44,903 bases of DNA, from contig JARGFW010000006.1 in assembly GCA_029211085.1 (NCBI GenBank), positions 7,049-51,951 on the forward strand, written 5' to 3'. This DNA comes from Deferrisomatales bacterium (GTDB taxonomy: Bacteria; Desulfobacterota; Deferrisomatia; Deferrisomatales; JARGFW01). A model generated the notes under the pieces. That model ran no database searches and was not told the origin of the DNA. It was given only the letters and a program-made list of their open reading frames with translations. Within the stretch, counting starts at the first letter, position 1. Each line of letters opens with the position of its first letter. The position numbers and the translations under genes are program-made. Shown one piece after another: positions 24,530 to 33,402 of the stretch.

Positions 24530-26014
24530 TCATTCGGCAGCATTCTGTTTCGGATACAGACCAAGATACTCGGCAAGCTTGCGCTCGATGGGAAATTGGT
24601 GAAAGAGCTTCTCGACCCTCCATTGCGCGATGGGGTAGTAGAGCGCCGCTACCAGTTTCACCAAGGGGCCGGTCTGTTTGTAGGAATTGACGAAATTGTT
24701 CCTGCTGGCCAGCATGGCCGTGAAATCCAGCATTCGTAGAATCTTGCGTCGTTCTGACGTAATCCAGGGGGAGCGCCGACCCACGGTCCGGTAGTTGAGG
24801 GAGACCCATCCCTCGAGGGATTCCGGGGGCCGAAATCCATTCTCTACGCAATGCTCATACATCCCCGTTCCCGGGAAGGGTGTGTAGATGTTCAGCCGCG
24901 GAACCGCATTCTTGTTCTCTTTGGGAAGCCGCAAGAAGAAGGACATCGTCTGGGCGATTTCAGCGATCGTTTCTGTAGGGTAGCCCACCATGAAATAGTA
25001 CGCAGGAAGGATATCGAACTTCGCGAGCCGCCGATTGAACTCTGCCAGGTCTGAAACACTGAAACTTTTGTTGAGGAGTTCCTGCATCCGCGGCGCTACC
25101 GACTCCACGCCGATTTGCACCATTCGACAACCGCTCTCACGCATCATTTGCAGCTCGGAGTCCTTGAGATGGGCTAGAACGGAGATGTGACCGTCGACTT
25201 TCGGTAGCGAAATGTCCAGCTCTTCTTCTTTTATTCTCCGAAGAATTTCTAGTGCCCGGTCCTTGTTCCCGAAGAAGTTGTCATCCGAGAAGATGATGCC
25301 TTTTGCTCCGGTCTCGCTGACCAACCGTTTGATCCTGGTGATCGTTTCGTCCGGCGTCAGTGAGCGCCACGTACTGTTGTAGACCTTGGTGTTGTAGCAA
25401 TAACCGCAGCGAAAGGCACACCCACGACTGGTTTCGAAGGTAAGGTGCCATCTGCCGAACAGCTGGACCCTGTACTTGTTCATGTCCAGGAGGTGATATG
25501 CCAAGGGAGGTTGGGAATTCAGGTCGATGAACGGCCGTCGCTCGGTTTGTCTGACCGCCCCTTCCTCCTTGAACCAAATTCCCTTTACCGTGGAGAGTGG
25601 TTCGCTCTCCTCCAGGGCTCTCACCAAATCAAGAAAGGTTTCTTCCCCCTCGCCTTGTACAACGATGTCGACGCTTGGATCCTCCAGGGTCTGCGCTGGC
25701 AACAGGGTGGGGTGGATTCCTCCCCAGACGATGGGTGTCTCGCCGAGGTCCCTGGCCAACCGAGACGCTTCCAGTCCGAAGCGGATCTGCGGCCCGGTCA
25801 TGGCAGACACTCCGAGGCAGACAGGTCCGCTGCGCAGTTCGTCGGTCAGGCGCGTTCTCCAATTTGATTCTATCCGCTGATCGACGATGACCACGTGGTA
25901 CCCAGCCTGATGCAATGGCGTGGCAACGGTGAGCACCGACAACGGGAGCTCGGTACGGGGCTGAACCGCCCCTCCGAACTTCACCGCGGGATAGAAGAGC
26001 ACGACCTTTTTCAC
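24530..26014 (-). CDS. B12-binding domain radical SAM protein (second paralog)
   Basis: This 494-residue protein has the same architecture as its convergent neighbour: LSVLTVATPLHQAGYHVVIV, IVWGGIHPTLLPAQTL, DIVVQGEGEETFLDLV, then SRGCAFRCGYCYNTK (about residue 197) and IIFSDDNFFGNKDRAL. Even the C-terminal tails match (YPIAQWRVEKLFHQ against YRPFARFRVEKMFYR), so the two derive from duplication. It is the last gene of the minus-strand series from the flippase and methyltransferase genes, 72 bp after the methyltransferase, and shares the lower G+C of the plus-strand radical SAM pair. Confidence 0.9.
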   Translation of the reverse strand: MKKVVLFYPAVKFGGAVQPRTELPLSVLTVATPLHQAGYHVVIVDQRIESNWRTRLTDELRSGPVCLGVSAMTGPQIRFGLEASRLARDLGETPIVWGGIHPTLLPAQTLEDPSVDIVVQGEGEETFLDLVRALEESEPLSTVKGIWFKEEGAVRQTERRPFIDLNSQPPLAYHLLDMNKYRVQLFGRWHLTFETSRGCAFRCGYCYNTKVYNSTWRSLTPDETITRIKRLVSETGAKGIIFSDDNFFGNKDRALEILRRIKEEELDISLPKVDGHISVLAHLKDSELQMMRESGCRMVQIGVESVAPRMQELLNKSFSVSDLAEFNRRLAKFDILPAYYFMVGYPTETIAEIAQTMSFFLRLPKENKNAVPRLNIYTPFPGTGMYEHCVENGFRPPESLEGWVSLNYRTVGRRSPWITSERRKILRMLDFTAMLASRNNFVNSYKQTGPLVKLVAALYYPIAQWRVEKLFHQFPIERKLAEYLGLYPKQNAAE

Positions 26015-26086
26015 GATTCCGTTTCCCTTCTGGATCCGGTTGCGTTCACTGCAGGTGCCAGCTGACCGGTCACACCGATGCCGGGT

Positions 26087-26887
26087 TCACCTCTTCACCG
26101 CCCGGGCTGCCACATAGTACCCGGTCGCGAACCGGGTCGGCCAAGCGGAGAGCTGCTCGAACCCCCCCAGGAAGCGCAGAAACCGAGCCCGCGCCCGGGT
26201 CGAGCCCCGCTTTTCGAGAAGGCGGGCCAGGGCCACTACCAGGGCCCGCGGGCAGTGCAGAACGGCACCCGTGCGGTCCACCGCGAAACCGCACTGCTCC
26301 AGGGCTCGGCGCAGTCCCGCCGGCCGGTAGGTGGCGCCGACCCGGTAGGGCAACAGCCCCAGGCGGTTGAGCAACTGGAACGGCAGGACCTGGCGCAAGG
26401 CCACCACCGGGTTGCTCAGGTTGTCGAGGGTGATGAGCAGGGTGCCCGCCGGCCGCAGCACGCGTCCGATCTCCCGCAGACTCTCGACAATCTCTTCCCG
26501 GCTGTCAAAGTGGTCGAGGGTCGAGTTGGAGAACACCACATCGAAGGTATCCGAGGCGAACGGCAGTCGGCGGGCATCCCCCCCCACTGCCAGCAGCCCG
26601 GGGTGGTTCCGATGGGCCCTGCCTCCGGTCTCAACCGAAAGGTCCACACCGACCACGGTGCTGGCCCGCGCCGCCAGCGCCCCGTACAAACCCTCGCCGA
26701 CCGCCTCGTCGAACAAGTCGGTCTTAAGGAGTCGCCCGGGCGCAGCCGCGGGCAACCACCGGGCCAGAAGATCCCGGTAGAGCGCATCGCTATGGGCGCG
26801 CCACAGTTGCTGGGGGTGACCTTCCCGCCACTCCCGGGCGACGCGGTCCCAGTATTTCCCTGTGTCGGTCACGATTCGTCCGTCCAC
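26087..26887 (-). CDS. Class I SAM-dependent methyltransferase
   Basis: A 266-residue protein (GTG start; another GTG 15 bases downstream is possible) with a degenerate motif I region (RLLKTDLFDEAVGEGLY, STVVGVDLSVE), then GDARRLPFASDTFDVVFSNSTLDHF, a clear motif II/III of the Methyltransf_11 type near residue 100-120, and REIGRVLRPAGTLLITLDN. The usual GxGxG loop is replaced by DEAVGEG. The C-terminal part is basic. Position between the flippase and a B12-radical SAM gene suggests it methylates a glycan, lipid carrier or precursor; target unknown. Confidence 0.85.
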   Translation of the reverse strand: MDGRIVTDTGKYWDRVAREWREGHPQQLWRAHSDALYRDLLARWLPAAAPGRLLKTDLFDEAVGEGLYGALAARASTVVGVDLSVETGGRAHRNHPGLLAVGGDARRLPFASDTFDVVFSNSTLDHFDSREEIVESLREIGRVLRPAGTLLITLDNLSNPVVALRQVLPFQLLNRLGLLPYRVGATYRPAGLRRALEQCGFAVDRTGAVLHCPRALVVALARLLEKRGSTRARARFLRFLGGFEQLSAWPTRFATGYYVAARAVKR

Positions 26888-26945
26888 CGGTTGGGGGCGG
26901 GTTGCTCTCCACCGCCACTCCCGCGCTGTCCCAGGGTTCGTCTGA

Positions 26946-28421
26946 TCAGGCCCATCCGTCGGGCTCCGGGGCCTTGGTACCCGGCATTCCTCGGCGAATG
27001 ACTTCCATGACGGCCGAGATCTCCCCAGGGGTCAGCACCTGCCGCCAGCGCAGGGTCCCGTAGTAGGCGGCCACGAACACGCCGAAAAGGCCGGCATTGA
27101 CGCCCCAGGATCCGCGCAGGGCCAGTACGGGCAGGAACAGAGCAGCCCAGGCGATGGCCAGCCACCAGCCGCGCAGGGAATAGGCGGCCTGCCTCCCCAC
27201 GGTCCTGCTGAAGTAGACGGCGTCCACCGCCGTCGCAATGCACACCGCGAGGCAGGCGCCCCAGCCGCCCTGCCACGCGATCAGCACCGGCGCCAGCGCC
27301 CAGAACGCGACCAGTTGCAGGGCCGCCGCCTTCAGCGCCACCCGGGGACGTTCGTAGACCAGGGCCAGCAGGCCTCCCACGTTGGTCAAGGCCAGCAGGA
27401 GCAGGCTCGCCGTCAACGGCACCAGGTTCGCCCCCACCGGCCGGTACACCTCCCCGAACACCAGGGGAACCAGGTCGTCGCCGAGGAACAGCAGGCCGTA
27501 CACGGCCAGCACCCCAGCCACCGCCAACCCCTTGAGCAGCCGCTCGACCCAGGCACACAGCAGGTCCGGCCGCTGCCGGGCCAGGAGCGAGGTGAACAGG
27601 GGCATGAAGGACCAGGTCACCTGGGACACCGCCAGGGCCAGGATCATGTAGACGCTGTAGGCGAGTCCGAAGAACCCCACCTGCTGATAGTCCCCGGATA
27701 CCACCCGCACCAGGGCGTCGCCGCTGCGTTGCGCCCCCGCGACGAGCAGTTGGCTGGCGAAGACCGTGAGTCCGAAGCGCAGATAGGGAGCCAGCCGCCA
27801 CACGTCCAGGCGCGGGCGAGCAAACGCCAAGTGGGGCCGCGCCCACCACAGGCCCAGCGCCAACACCACCAGTTCGGCGGCCAACAGCCCCAGGCAGGCC
27901 CCCTGCAGGCCGCCCCAGAGGTACCCCGGCACCAGCAACGCCAGAACGGTCCACCCACGCACGACCTGTCCCATGCCCCACAGGGCGGCACGGTTCAGGC
28001 CCAGGAACAGGGAGAAGAACAGCCGGGTCACCGACTGCACCCCGACGGCGCAGGCAACCCAAAACAGGGCCGTCCGGTCGAGATCGGGAAACCAGAGCGC
28101 CGTGAGCAGCAGGAACAGGCAGGCGGCCAGGAAGCCGCCGCCCACGCGCACCGTGAACAGGCGCCCGAAGAACCTCGCCAAGCCGGCCCGGTCCCCGGCC
28201 AGGCCCGGAACGTAGCGGCTGATCACCGCCTGGATGCCCAGGCCGCCGGCCAGTATGAACCACAGGGACAGGGAACTGATCAACGCGTAGCGGCCGTAGG
28301 TCTCGGGCCCCATCAGCCGGGGCACGAGAGCGGCGAAGAGGAAGGCGCCGGCAACCTGGGCCCCCCACTGCACCACCAGCAGCCCCGCGTTGCGGACCGA
28401 GGCCCGGGCTTCGCTGGCCAT
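26946..28421 (-). CDS. Wzx/MATE-type polysaccharide flippase
   Basis: About 491 residues with 12-14 predicted membrane helices and the topology of the MOP (MviN/Wzx/PST) exporter superfamily: VRNAGLLVVQWGAQVAGAFLF and PRLMGPETYGRYALI in the first two helices are typical of oligosaccharide flippases. The likely job is moving an undecaprenyl-linked glycan across the inner membrane. ATG 28421 is preferred because it starts just before the first helix; an in-frame TTG at 28499 would add 26 hydrophilic residues. It is followed after 58 bp by the methyltransferase gene. Confidence 0.88.
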   Translation of the reverse strand: MASEARASVRNAGLLVVQWGAQVAGAFLFAALVPRLMGPETYGRYALISSLSLWFILAGGLGIQAVISRYVPGLAGDRAGLARFFGRLFTVRVGGGFLAACLFLLLTALWFPDLDRTALFWVACAVGVQSVTRLFFSLFLGLNRAALWGMGQVVRGWTVLALLVPGYLWGGLQGACLGLLAAELVVLALGLWWARPHLAFARPRLDVWRLAPYLRFGLTVFASQLLVAGAQRSGDALVRVVSGDYQQVGFFGLAYSVYMILALAVSQVTWSFMPLFTSLLARQRPDLLCAWVERLLKGLAVAGVLAVYGLLFLGDDLVPLVFGEVYRPVGANLVPLTASLLLLALTNVGGLLALVYERPRVALKAAALQLVAFWALAPVLIAWQGGWGACLAVCIATAVDAVYFSRTVGRQAAYSLRGWWLAIAWAALFLPVLALRGSWGVNAGLFGVFVAAYYGTLRWRQVLTPGEISAVMEVIRRGMPGTKAPEPDGWA

Positions 28422-28551
28422 GGCGGCACCCGACCCCGTCTCCGGCGACGGCAGGTCCACCCTGGCGGTGCCGTTCCTGCGGTCGTCCCCCGGGATCAAG
28501 ACCGCTCCCCGTCGACGTGCCGGGTTCCCAGGCGGAGAGTCCCTCCGCGCC

Positions 28552-28887
28552 TCAGCGCCGTCTCTCCCACCGCTGTCTCACGGCCACCACGCGGTTGTAG
28601 ATCCAGCCCACCAGGGAGCCGGCCAGGGTGCCGACCGCGAAGCCGTAGGCGGCGCCGACCAGGCTGCCCACGAAGGTTACCCGGTAGCCGAGGAAGTACT
28701 GGCTCAGCAGCCGCAGGTGGGCGCCCACCTGCTCTCCCCCCTTCAGGACCAGCCAGTTGGTGGCGATGAACACCCCTAGGCCGAACAGGATCCCCAGGGC
28801 GAGGCCCAGGACCCTGGCGTTGAGCCCCAGCACGCCGCCCAGGAGGTGTTCGATTTCGGCGTTTCGATCCTTGCCCGCGTCACTCAC
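28552..28887 (-). CDS. Small two-helix membrane protein, homologous to the C-terminal domain of the next flavoprotein
   Basis: A 111-residue protein with a charged N-terminus, a first helix (LNARVLGLALGILFGLGVF), the loop TNWLVLKGG and LRLLSQYFLGYRVTFVGS, a second glycine-rich helix and a basic tail. It aligns without gaps to the C-terminal domain of the oxidoreductase encoded 27 bp upstream: by hand count about 39 of 83 positions are identical, including WLV-KGG, LRLLSQYF-GY-VT and GS. Short proteins with a GYxxTxxGSxxG membrane motif are, from memory, sometimes labelled holin-like in automatic annotation; nothing here suggests a phage. Probably forms a complex with, or anchors, the flavoprotein. 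Confidence 0.82.
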   Translation of the reverse strand: MSDAGKDRNAEIEHLLGGVLGLNARVLGLALGILFGLGVFIATNWLVLKGGEQVGAHLRLLSQYFLGYRVTFVGSLVGAAYGFAVGTLAGSLVGWIYNRVVAVRQRWERRR

Positions 28888-28914
28888 GTTGCCACCCTTT
28901 CCGTTTGGGTTCCG

Positions 28915-30684
28915 TCACACGCGGTCGAGCAGGTCGCGGAGCGACCAGGCCTCGGCCCGGCGCCGGATACGGTAGACGTGCAGCGCCAGGGTCAGGTTCC
29001 GAAGATAGGCGAACAGCCACCCGAACAGGAAGCCCCAGAAGAAGCTGTAGCCGAACGCCACGAACGAACCCCGCACGGTGACGGTGTAGCCAGCGAAGTA
29101 TTGGGACAGGAGTCGCAGGTTCGGTCCCACCACGGGCCCACCCTTTACCACCAGCCACAGGGTGGCGGCAAACAGCAGCAGGCCCGACACCGACCCCACG
29201 GCGACGGCGAAAGCCAGCTTGTCGAGCCGCGCGAACGCCCGCCGCAGCAGCGCTTCGGGCACCCGGGCCGCCGTCTTCCCCCGGTCCTCCTCCAGGTACT
29301 CCTCCTCCTCGTTCACCTGCCACAGGTCGTTGCGGGCCCCCAGGGCGTTCTGGGCGGCCAGCACCCCGGTGAGCATGGAGTGGTCCATGTTGTTGTAGCG
29401 GTGCATGCCGCTGCGCCCGATGGTCTGGAGATTCTCGAACCCCTCCAGGTAGCCCTGGATCACCGCCAGATGGTCCCGGTAGCCCTCGTCGTAAACCGGG
29501 TAGGCGTCGGGCTGCCGGATCACGCAGTGGTCCACCACTTCGTCCGACCGGGCCAGGCCCAGCTCGCCCAGCTCCCGGGCGGCCAGCTCCCCCAGTTCCC
29601 CGTCCGAGAGGTTCCACAGCTCGTCGCCCTCGTTACAGAAGTACTCCATCCCCACGCTGGTGCGTCCCGGTTCGGGCACCATGGCCGCGCTCCAGTTCTT
29701 GAAGTTCTGGATGCGACCCACCCGGGCGGTGGAGCTGTGCACGTAGATCCACTGGTCGGGAAACAGGCTCGGCCGGTCCACGATCAGCACCACGATCAGA
29801 AACGATCGGTGGGAAAGCCCGGCCGCGGCCTGCCGCACCTCGGGGGGCGCTGCCGGCTCCAACAGACCCACCAACCGGTCGATCGGCACGCTGGAGATGA
29901 CGTGGCTGGCCGCTTGGGTCGCGGTCGCCCCGTTGTCCCGGAAGCCGACGCCGGTGACCCGCCCGCCGGCGTGGGTGATGCGCACCGCCTCGCAGCCGCA
30001 CCGCACCCGGCCCCCGCCAGCCTCCACCGCCTCCCGGAAGCGCTCCCACATCATCCCCGGGCCCAACCGCGGGTAGTCGAACTCTTCGATCAGGCTCTTC
30101 GCCTTGCGGACCCCGAGCAGGGCGTTGGTCACCGCCGAGGCCAGGGAGAGGCCCTTGATGCGCTGGGCGGCCCAGTCGGCCCGGATGCTCCGGCACGGAA
30201 TCCCCCACACCTTCTCGGTGTAGGTCTTGAAGAACGTCTCGTACAGGCGCTGCCCGAAGCGGTTCGACACCCACTGTTCGAAGTTCTCCTCCGCGGGGTG
30301 GGGCACCAGTCGCGCCCGCGCGTAGCTCAGCAGGATGCGCAGGCTCTCCAGAACCCCGAGGTTGCCCAGGGTGTTGGCGATCGACAGGGGGTAGCGGTAG
30401 AACTTGCCGCCGAAAAAGATCCGCGACAGCCGCGGCACCCGCAGCAGATCCTCTCCCATCATGCGGTGCCACAGGCGGTCGATGGCCGCGTTCTTGGTGA
30501 AGAAGCGGTGGCCGCCCACGTCGCACAGGTAGCCCTTGTACCCCTCGGTGCGGGCGATCCCCCCCACGCTGCCGCGCGACTCCAGCACCACCGGGCGGGC
30601 ACCGTTCTGGACCAGCTCCTGGGCGGCGGCCAGGCCCGCCGGGCCGCCGCCCAGGATCAGGATCGGCTCGCTGCTACCCCCCAT
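28915..30684 (-). CDS. FAD-dependent oxidoreductase (UDP-galactopyranose mutase-like fold) with C-terminal membrane domain
   Basis: The 589-residue protein begins with a FAD-binding dinucleotide fold (ILILGGGPAGLAAAQEL) and VGGIARTEGYKGYLCDVGGHRF, followed by motifs of the protoporphyrinogen-oxidase / UDP-galactopyranose-mutase-like amine-oxidase group (YTEKVWGIPCRSI, IGRSGMHRYNNMDHSML). Residues about 1-470 are the soluble enzyme. Residues about 488-570 form a two-helix membrane domain homologous to the small protein encoded next downstream. Such flavoproteins in glycan loci may interconvert or oxidise sugars bound to a lipid carrier; the membrane domain would place the enzyme at that carrier. 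The start overlaps the stop of the upstream GT2 by 11 bp. Confidence 0.88.
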   Translation of the reverse strand: MGGSSEPILILGGGPAGLAAAQELVQNGARPVVLESRGSVGGIARTEGYKGYLCDVGGHRFFTKNAAIDRLWHRMMGEDLLRVPRLSRIFFGGKFYRYPLSIANTLGNLGVLESLRILLSYARARLVPHPAEENFEQWVSNRFGQRLYETFFKTYTEKVWGIPCRSIRADWAAQRIKGLSLASAVTNALLGVRKAKSLIEEFDYPRLGPGMMWERFREAVEAGGGRVRCGCEAVRITHAGGRVTGVGFRDNGATATQAASHVISSVPIDRLVGLLEPAAPPEVRQAAAGLSHRSFLIVVLIVDRPSLFPDQWIYVHSSTARVGRIQNFKNWSAAMVPEPGRTSVGMEYFCNEGDELWNLSDGELGELAARELGELGLARSDEVVDHCVIRQPDAYPVYDEGYRDHLAVIQGYLEGFENLQTIGRSGMHRYNNMDHSMLTGVLAAQNALGARNDLWQVNEEEEYLEEDRGKTAARVPEALLRRAFARLDKLAFAVAVGSVSGLLLFAATLWLVVKGGPVVGPNLRLLSQYFAGYTVTVRGSFVAFGYSFFWGFLFGWLFAYLRNLTLALHVYRIRRRAEAWSLRDLLDRV

Positions 30685-31720
30685 GGGCGGACCCTTCCGA
30701 GGGCTTCCCGTCGACGCGCTGGCCGCCGCGCCCCGAACCCAACCGGAAACGCGCGGCGCCGATGGCGAAGGCCAGGCCGCTGTACCAGAAGTACAGCCAG
30801 TGCCAGGGCACCACCTGGGCGGCGAAGACCGGCCCTCGCCGCCGCCAGAAGAAGCGGTACAGGTCGCGGTTCAGCACCAGGAGGGTCATACCCAGGACGG
30901 CCGGCAGGGGCCAGGCGGCCGGGGCGGCGAGGGCCCAAACCAGGGCCGGGAGCAGCAGCCAGGCGAGCGCCACGCTCACCCGGGCGGAGGTCTTGAGGTT
31001 CAGGTCGTTTTCGAAGGTCCCCCGGGACAGGATCAGCGCGGTCCACGGCAGGGCCCGGTCGAGGAAGTCCGCCTTCAGCAGGGAGACCACGCCCCAATGC
31101 TTCAGGTGCTTGACCTGGAGGGCCTTGAGCAAGCGGATCCGGTGACCCGCGGCCCGCAGGCGGTAGCCGAGTTCGATATCCTCGATGCACGGGCGCCGGT
31201 AGGACTCGTCGAAGCCCCCGAGGGCGAGGAAGGTCTCCCGCCGCACGGCCCCGCAGCCGCTCCAGAAGGTCCACGCCTCTTCGGCGGAAGTCTGGTGCAC
31301 ATGGTGGTGGAGCAGGTTCTTGTACTGGGAGAGGAAGTTGGCCTCGGAGGGTGCGTCATCGTAGGAACCGAACAGGGCGTCCACGCCGGGTTCCGCAGCG
31401 AACGCAGCCGCCACCCGCCCCACCCCGTCCGGGGGAATGGTCACGTCGGCGTCCACGAACCACACCACCTCGCCGCTCGCCTCCCGCGCCCCGCGGTTGC
31501 GGGCCCGGGCCGGCCCCCCGGCCTGGGGGAGACGCAGCACCCGGGCGCCGGACTGCTCGGCCACCCGCCACGAGCCGTCGGAATCCCCGTCGGCCACCAC
31601 CACGATCTCCCACGGCGCCGGCTCGGCGGCCTGCAGGCTCGCCAGGCAGCGACGGAACGCCTGCCCGCCGTTATGCACCGGCACCACCACGGAGACCTTC
31701 GTTTCCAGAACGGAATTCAC
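30674..31720 (-). CDS. GT2 family membrane-associated glycosyltransferase
   Basis: A 348-residue GT2: VSVVVPVHNGGQAFRRCL at the start, AGGPARARNRGAREA, WFVDADVTIP (DxD near residue 93) and CIEDIELGYRL (the ED base motif). Two or three membrane helices lie at about 245-320 (LAWLLLPALVWALAA and following), which anchors it to the inner membrane. The C-terminal 30 residues are basic and polar. GTG 31720 is the apparent start. Translation is probably coupled to the oxidoreductase by the 11-bp overlap. Confidence 0.88.
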   Translation of the reverse strand: MNSVLETKVSVVVPVHNGGQAFRRCLASLQAAEPAPWEIVVVADGDSDGSWRVAEQSGARVLRLPQAGGPARARNRGAREASGEVVWFVDADVTIPPDGVGRVAAAFAAEPGVDALFGSYDDAPSEANFLSQYKNLLHHHVHQTSAEEAWTFWSGCGAVRRETFLALGGFDESYRRPCIEDIELGYRLRAAGHRIRLLKALQVKHLKHWGVVSLLKADFLDRALPWTALILSRGTFENDLNLKTSARVSVALAWLLLPALVWALAAPAAWPLPAVLGMTLLVLNRDLYRFFWRRRGPVFAAQVVPWHWLYFWYSGLAFAIGAARFRLGSGRGGQRVDGKPSEGSAHGG

Positions 31721-31867
31721 GAGCGGAAAGCACTCCCCCCGGAACCGGGTTTTCGCCCCGCTGCCCGGGTCAGGGATTTCGTTGTTTCGGGCCGACGCCG
31801 TACGATTTGGCCGCCGACTGTATCACGCCGTAGGCCGTCAACGGAAAGCCCGGGTGGCCGCGCCGCG

Positions 31868-32518
31868 TCATTCGGCCGATCGCCAGGCAGAGTACTGCCG
31901 GAGCCGCTTGCTGAACCGCCAGCGGCGGAACAGTTCCACGAAGACTCCCAGCTCCACGATCTCGGCGTTGAGCTTTCTCTTGAACTTGAGGGACGGGGTG
32001 TTCAGGATGTACGAGACGCTGTACAGCTCGGTGCGGCCCAGGGCCGCGAGGTCCCGGTAGGCGGCGGTGCGGACCAGGGCCGCCACCCCGTGTCCCCGGA
32101 ACCCTACCCGGGTGTAGGCGTCGAACAAATATGCCTGGCCGGGTCCCAGGGGGAACCCGTAGCCGCGGAAAGTGCACCGCTCCAGGTTGAACCAGGTAAA
32201 CCCCACCAGCTCGCCGTCCCGGCGCACGCCCACGCACCGGTTGCCGGCCTCCAGCCTACCCCGGTACTTCGACTCCTGGCCATTCCGGCCAGGGAGGGCC
32301 GCCAGTTCCCCCATGGCTTCCGGGCCCAGGTGCTCCACCGAGAATCCGGCCAGTTGGGCGTCGAAGTCGTTTTCCCCCAGCAGCCCCAGTCCCTCCCGGA
32401 ACACGTACAGGGGCATGACGCTGACCCCCAACCACGCGCAGCCGTCCACCACCAGCCGCGTCAGGCCGCTGTAGCGGACCTTTCTCCAGAGGTGATCGAG
32501 ATACCCGGAAGCAGCCAC
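31868..32518 (-). CDS. GNAT-family N-acetyltransferase
   Basis: About 216 residues. The GTG at 32518 lies 2 bp after the stop of the BKACE gene with AGGA five bases upstream, so the pair is tightly coupled. The acetyl-CoA-binding motif A is seen as YTRVGFRGHGVAALVRTA near residue 150, preceded by the strand GQAYLFDAY and followed by ELYSVSYILNTPSLKFKRKL, typical of GNAT motif B. The N-terminal 60 residues are less typical. The substrate is unknown; an amine made or released by the partner enzyme is a possibility (inference). Confidence 0.8.
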   Translation of the reverse strand: MAASGYLDHLWRKVRYSGLTRLVVDGCAWLGVSVMPLYVFREGLGLLGENDFDAQLAGFSVEHLGPEAMGELAALPGRNGQESKYRGRLEAGNRCVGVRRDGELVGFTWFNLERCTFRGYGFPLGPGQAYLFDAYTRVGFRGHGVAALVRTAAYRDLAALGRTELYSVSYILNTPSLKFKRKLNAEIVELGVFVELFRRWRFSKRLRQYSAWRSAE

Positions 32519-32520
32519 GC

Positions 32521-33402
32521 CTATCCTGCGCCGTGAGCGGAGCCGAACCGGCGCCCGTACTTCCCGTCGCCGGCCTCCAGCCCCAGCCGCCGCCGCAGCT
32601 CCGCCGGCGCCATGATCTGCCGCTCGTTGGCCCCGGCCAGGGCGTGCACCCGGCGCACGAGGTCCTCGTTGCGGGCCAGCCGGCTGCGCCCCCGGTCGAG
32701 CCAGATATTGTCCTCCAGACCCACCCGCACCCCGCCCCCGGCGGCGATCGCCATGGCGTTGACCCCCAGCTGGGCGTCCCCGATCCCGGCCATGCTCCAC
32801 AGGGAGCCGGGGGGCAGGTCCCGCACCATGATCCCGGCGTGGAGCAGGTCGGCCTGGGCGCAGGCCAGGTTGCCCAGGAGCAGGTTGAAGTAGTGGGGGG
32901 GCTCCAGCAGGCCTTTCGACTCCAGGTACTTGGCCGTGTTGATCATGCCGGTGTCGAACGCCTCCAACTCCGCCAGCACTCCCCGACGCTGCATCTCGGC
33001 GGCCAGCGCCTGGATCATGGACGGCGTGCTCACGCTGGTCTCCCGGTTGAAGTTCACCGAGCTCAGGGTCAGGCTGCCCATGTCGGGCTTCAGGTCGCCG
33101 TCGAGCCCGAGGGGCGCGGCACGCTCGGCGAACCCGGGAAAGGTGCGCCCGCTCAGGGAAACGCAGATCACCAGTTCCCGGCTGATCCTTCGGATCCCCT
33201 CGATGATCCGGCCGTACACCTCCCGCCGGTAGGTGGGTTCCCCGGTCTGTTCGTCCCGGGCGTGGAGGTGCACCATGGTGATGCCGATCTCCACCGCCCG
33301 GTGCACGTCCTCCACGATCTCGGCGACGGTCAGCGGGACGTGCGGTGTCATCGCCTTGGTGGGGATCATTCCCGTGGGGGCGAAGTTCACGATCAGGTCC
33401 AT
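32521..33402 (-). CDS. BKACE (DUF849) beta-keto acid cleavage family enzyme
   Basis: The 293-residue protein starts at ATG 33402, six bases after GAGGA. It carries the zinc-binding pair MVHLHARD (His45 and His47), VCVSLSGR-type strand residues and VGLEDN with Glu at position 230, the same number as the metal-ligand Glu of the founding enzyme Kce. Family members cleave a beta-keto acid with acetyl-CoA to give an aminoacyl-CoA or acyl-CoA plus acetoacetate. Kce itself (3-keto-5-aminohexanoate cleavage) belongs to lysine fermentation, but no lysine-fermentation gene is nearby and it is fused by 2-bp spacing to a GNAT gene in a glycan operon, so another substrate is likely. Confidence 0.9.
   Translation of the reverse strand: MDLIVNFAPTGMIPTKAMTPHVPLTVAEIVEDVHRAVEIGITMVHLHARDEQTGEPTYRREVYGRIIEGIRRISRELVICVSLSGRTFPGFAERAAPLGLDGDLKPDMGSLTLSSVNFNRETSVSTPSMIQALAAEMQRRGVLAELEAFDTGMINTAKYLESKGLLEPPHYFNLLLGNLACAQADLLHAGIMVRDLPPGSLWSMAGIGDAQLGVNAMAIAAGGGVRVGLEDNIWLDRGRSRLARNEDLVRRVHALAGANERQIMAPAELRRRLGLEAGDGKYGRRFGSAHGAG

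Noticed and set aside
28552..28887. Phage holin
   Set aside because: Two-helix size fits, but the homologous domain is fused to the neighbouring flavoprotein and no phage gene is near.
32521..33402. Lysine-fermentation Kce as the definite function
   Set aside because: The family match is strong, but no other lysine-fermentation gene is present and the context is a glycan operon.
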